DNA of 8,422 bases from Crocinitomicaceae bacterium (GTDB taxonomy: Bacteria > Bacteroidota > Bacteroidia > Flavobacteriales_D > Crocinitomicaceae). Shown here piece by piece: positions 7,329-8,422 of this stretch. Made by a program: the position numbers and the translations under genes. Numbering within the stretch: position 1 is the first letter of the stretch; the number at the start of each line of letters is the position of its first letter. The notes beneath the pieces are model-generated. The model saw only the letters and a list, made by a program, of their open reading frames with translations, had not been told where the DNA came from and did no database searches. Location: assembly GCA_002696025.1 (NCBI GenBank), contig NZQU01000016.1:1-8422 (forward strand), read 5' to 3'.

Positions 7329-7402
7329 GGAGGAAGACGGGGATCGAACCCGCGACAACCGGAACCACAATCCAGTGCTCTACCAACTGAGCTACAACCT
7401 CC
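7329..7402 (-). tRNA. tRNA-His, anticodon GTG
   Basis: The minus strand folds into a cloverleaf. It has D stem GCTC/GAGC with loop AGTTGGTA, anticodon stem CTGGA/TCCGG around loop TTGTGGT with anticodon GTG, and T stem GCGGG/CCCGT around TTCGATC. An encoded extra G at position -1 faces the C at position 73, the identity mark of histidine tRNA. In the acceptor stem, positions 5 and 6 are both T and face T68 and T67, giving a tandem U-U mismatch inside otherwise paired GAGGTTG/CTTCCTC. CCA is not encoded: the gene continues C-T-T after C73. A -7 promoter box lies 9 bases upstream and a hairpin terminator directly downstream, so it appears to be a single-tRNA transcription unit. Confidence 0.95.
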
Positions 7403-7411
7403 ATTTGTGAG

Positions 7412-7419
7412 GGCAAATA
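7412..7419 (-). promoter_or_regulatory. -7 promoter element for tRNA-His
   Basis: TATATTTG on the minus strand is a perfect TAnnTTTG match ending 9 bases before the tRNA 5' nucleotide, predicting a pre-tRNA leader of only a few bases for RNase P to remove. The same octamer stands before gcvP. No clear TTG -33 box is seen at the usual spacing. Confidence 0.6.
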
Positions 7420-7445
7420 TAAACAAATCTTCTTTTTATTTGAAC

Positions 7446-7464
7446 TAATAATTACTAATTATTA
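7446..7464. promoter_or_regulatory. 19-bp palindrome, possible operator
   Basis: TAATAATTA, one central C, then TAATTATTA forms a perfect inverted repeat with 9-base arms. It sits between the divergent tRNA-His and lipoprotein promoters, 18 bases upstream of the probable -33 box of the lipoprotein gene. The arms are pure A/T in an AT-rich spacer, so chance is a real possibility. It has no T-tract or GC core that would make it a terminator. Confidence 0.3.
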
Positions 7465-7481
7465 TAATTTATTGTGAGCTC

Positions 7482-7514
7482 TTGTTCATTTATATTCAGA
7501 AAATAATAATTTTG
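7482..7514 (+). promoter_or_regulatory. Bacteroidota-type promoter of the lipoprotein gene
   Basis: A TTG at 7482-7484 is followed after 22 bases by TAATTTTG at 7507-7514, a perfect TAnnTTTG -7 box at an accepted spacing. This is the only place in the window where both boxes are seen. It predicts a leader of roughly 45 bases before the ATG at 7565, and no structured element was recognised in that leader. Confidence 0.55.
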
Positions 7515-7564
7515 ATTCGTTAACAACAATAAAAAAACATATCATTACACTTAAACTTTGAAAA

Positions 7565-7915
7565 ATGAAAAAATTATTTATTTCCACATTGACACTAATG
7601 ATTCTTTCTGCTTGTGGAGCAGGGGACAATGCTTCAAAAAGAGCAAATGAGCTTTGTGATTGCATGAAAAAAGATGGATTAAAGAAAGGAATTACGATGG
7701 ATGAAGCTGATGCTTTAGGGGAAAAAGTTGAAGATAATGCCCTTGCCTATTTAGCAATTGCTGGAGGAATACAATCTGATATGAAAGAGCTAGATAAAGC
7801 TGGGAAAAAAGCATATACAAAATCCTTGTTAAAAGCCATGATTGATACAGAATGTATGGATTTTGCTTTGGATGCTGTACCTTATGATTTACTGGACCCA
7901 TCACTATTAAAATGA
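7565..7915 (+). CDS. Small lipoprotein of unknown function
   Basis: I do not recognise a named family for this 116-residue protein. A typical lipoprotein signal is present: MKK, a hydrophobic stretch at 4-14, and lipobox LSAC with the lipidated Cys at residue 17. It is thus exported and membrane-anchored, with a mature part of about 100 residues. The residues after the Cys (GAGDNAS) do not make a clear surface-export signal. The mature part is mostly helical in character and has a CDCM pair (Cys31, Cys33) and a later Cys97, which could form a disulfide or bind a ligand. The AN-LCDCMKK opening recalls small Bacteroidota lipoproteins that start their mature domain with a Cys-x-Cys. It has its own promoter at 7482-7514 and its own terminator at 7945-7973, so it looks monocistronic. 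The ATG is the only start that includes the whole signal. Confidence 0.85.
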   Translation: MKKLFISTLTLMILSACGAGDNASKRANELCDCMKKDGLKKGITMDEADALGEKVEDNALAYLAIAGGIQSDMKELDKAGKKAYTKSLLKAMIDTECMDFALDAVPYDLLDPSLLK

Positions 7916-7944
7916 TGAGGATAAAATATTGTAAAAATTTAAAG

Positions 7945-7973
7945 AGACCTTATTTGTTAAGGTCTTTTTTTTT
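7945..7973 (+). terminator. Intrinsic terminator of the lipoprotein gene
   Basis: AGACCTTA (7945-7952) pairs perfectly with TAAGGTCT (7958-7965) around a 5-base loop and runs into nine consecutive T (7965-7973), a strong plus-strand terminator 29 bases after the stop codon. The T-run overlaps the stop codon (7974-7972) of the converging TPM gene. The minus-strand side is followed by a weaker T-rich stretch, so it may partly stop that transcript too. Confidence 0.88.
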
Positions 7974-8421
7974 ACCAACTTCCACCAGCTCCGCCACCAC
8001 CAAAACTTCCGCCACCAAAGCTTCCACCACCAAATCCACCACCTGATCCACCTCTGCCACTGCTTATTCCTGAACCTCTAGATAGGAGGGTAAACATAGC
8101 TACAGTTGCCCAAAAACCGTTCTTTTTAACGGATAATATAAATGCAGATCCGATAAGAATTAAGAAAAGGATTGAAATGATTGTGTTTTTGGTTGAGTTT
8201 TTCTCTTTATTTTTTTTCTGATAATCTTTAAAATTGTATTCTCCTTTTGATAATTTAGTTAAAACAACTAATGCTTGAGATAGCCCCTCGTAGAATTTTT
8301 TGTTTTTAAAATTTGGGAGCATTTCGTTATCAACAATTTCCTTACAAATAAAATCGGGAATAGCACCTCCCAATCCATCACCAGTAGCAATAAAAGTTTT
8401 TCTTTGGCCTTTTCCTCCTGT
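7972..8421 (-). CDS. TPM-domain membrane protein with Gly-rich tail (YgcG-like), C-terminal part
   Basis: The minus-strand frame is open to the right edge of the window, so the N-terminus, expected to hold a signal peptide and the first half of the TPM domain, is missing; 149 residues are visible. The fragment begins inside the TPM domain (also called TLP18.3/Psb32/MOLO-1), with IATGDGLGGAIPDFICKEIV and a later NKKFYEGLSQAL. A charged linker rich in Lys and Asn follows. Then comes a transmembrane helix (IISILFLILIGSAFILSV), and finally a Gly/Ser/Phe tail ending in GGAGGSW, the usual end of YgcG-type proteins. The TPM domain would face the periplasm. The molecular function of bacterial members is not settled. 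A TTG at 8373 could be misread as a start, but it lies within the domain. The gene converges on the lipoprotein gene. Confidence 0.9.
   Translation of the reverse strand, partial: TGGKGQRKTFIATGDGLGGAIPDFICKEIVDNEMLPNFKNKKFYEGLSQALVVLTKLSKGEYNFKDYQKKNKEKNSTKNTIISILFLILIGSAFILSVKKNGFWATVAMFTLLSRGSGISSGRGGSGGGFGGGSFGGGSFGGGGAGGSW
7978..8064 (-). repeat. Gly-rich coding repeat in the TPM protein tail
   Basis: The tail of the TPM protein is encoded by imperfect units of 12-18 bases built on GGTGGTGGA-like triplets, giving repeated GGGSF/GGGF units (FGGGSF twice in a row). It is a low-complexity coding repeat, open to slippage that changes tail length in multiples of three. It is not a mobile or structural RNA element. 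Confidence 0.7.
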
Positions 8422-8422
8422 A

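Noticed and set aside
7557..7560. TTTG just before the lipoprotein ATG as a -7 promoter box
   Set aside because: The preceding bases give AAACTTTG rather than TAnnTTTG, and it would start transcription at or inside the gene; the box at 7507-7514 with a spaced TTG fits better.
7692..7904. Minus-strand open frame opposite the lipoprotein gene
   Set aside because: It lies entirely opposite a gene with a clear lipoprotein signal, promoter and terminator, and has no start context or recognisable product.
1..8422. Mobile element, CRISPR array, toxin-antitoxin or defence island
   Set aside because: No transposase, integrase, direct-repeat array, terminal inverted repeats or characteristic proteins were seen. 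All genes look like resident housekeeping or envelope genes of even base composition.

Overview
The window looks like an ordinary housekeeping stretch of a Bacteroidota chromosome, most likely class Flavobacteriia. The support is strongly AT-rich DNA, several perfect copies of the Bacteroidota -7 promoter element TAnnTTTG just upstream of genes, starts preceded by A/T-rich sequence rather than a Shine-Dalgarno, a bacillithiol deacetylase, and proteins whose closest remembered relatives are flavobacterial. I see no mobile element, phage gene, CRISPR array or defence system.

Layout. Bases 1-390 (minus) hold the N-terminal part of a family 2 glycosyltransferase that runs off the left edge. A 137-bp divergent region separates it from gcvP (528-3377, plus), a full-length glycine decarboxylase P-protein. 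Two bases later comes a BshB1-type bacillithiol-pathway deacetylase (3380-4102, plus). It converges, with only 2 bp between stop codons, on a minus-strand cluster that reads right to left: an ElaA-like GNAT acetyltransferase (7242-6796, TTG start), a secreted M13 zinc metallopeptidase (6783-4759), and a secreted DUF4159 protein (4758-4105) whose ATG directly follows the peptidase stop. Upstream of that cluster lies tRNA-His(GTG) on the same strand, with its own promoter and a strong hairpin terminator. A divergently placed small lipoprotein gene (7565-7915, plus) follows. It ends in a second hairpin terminator, whose T-run overlaps the stop codon of a converging TPM-domain membrane protein (8421-7972, minus) that is cut by the right edge.

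How the genes relate. gcvP and bshB1 are probably co-transcribed and translationally coupled, although glycine cleavage and bacillithiol synthesis are not an obvious pathway pair. The acetyltransferase/M13/DUF4159 cluster is probably one transcript, and its last two products carry export signals, so a cell-envelope role for the DUF4159 protein is a reasonable guess. Nothing here amounts to a clear new multi-gene system. The points most worth a second look are the coupled gene pairs, the convergent ends without a terminator, the acceptor-stem mismatch of tRNA-His, a 19-bp palindrome beside the lipoprotein promoter, and the unclassified lipoprotein.
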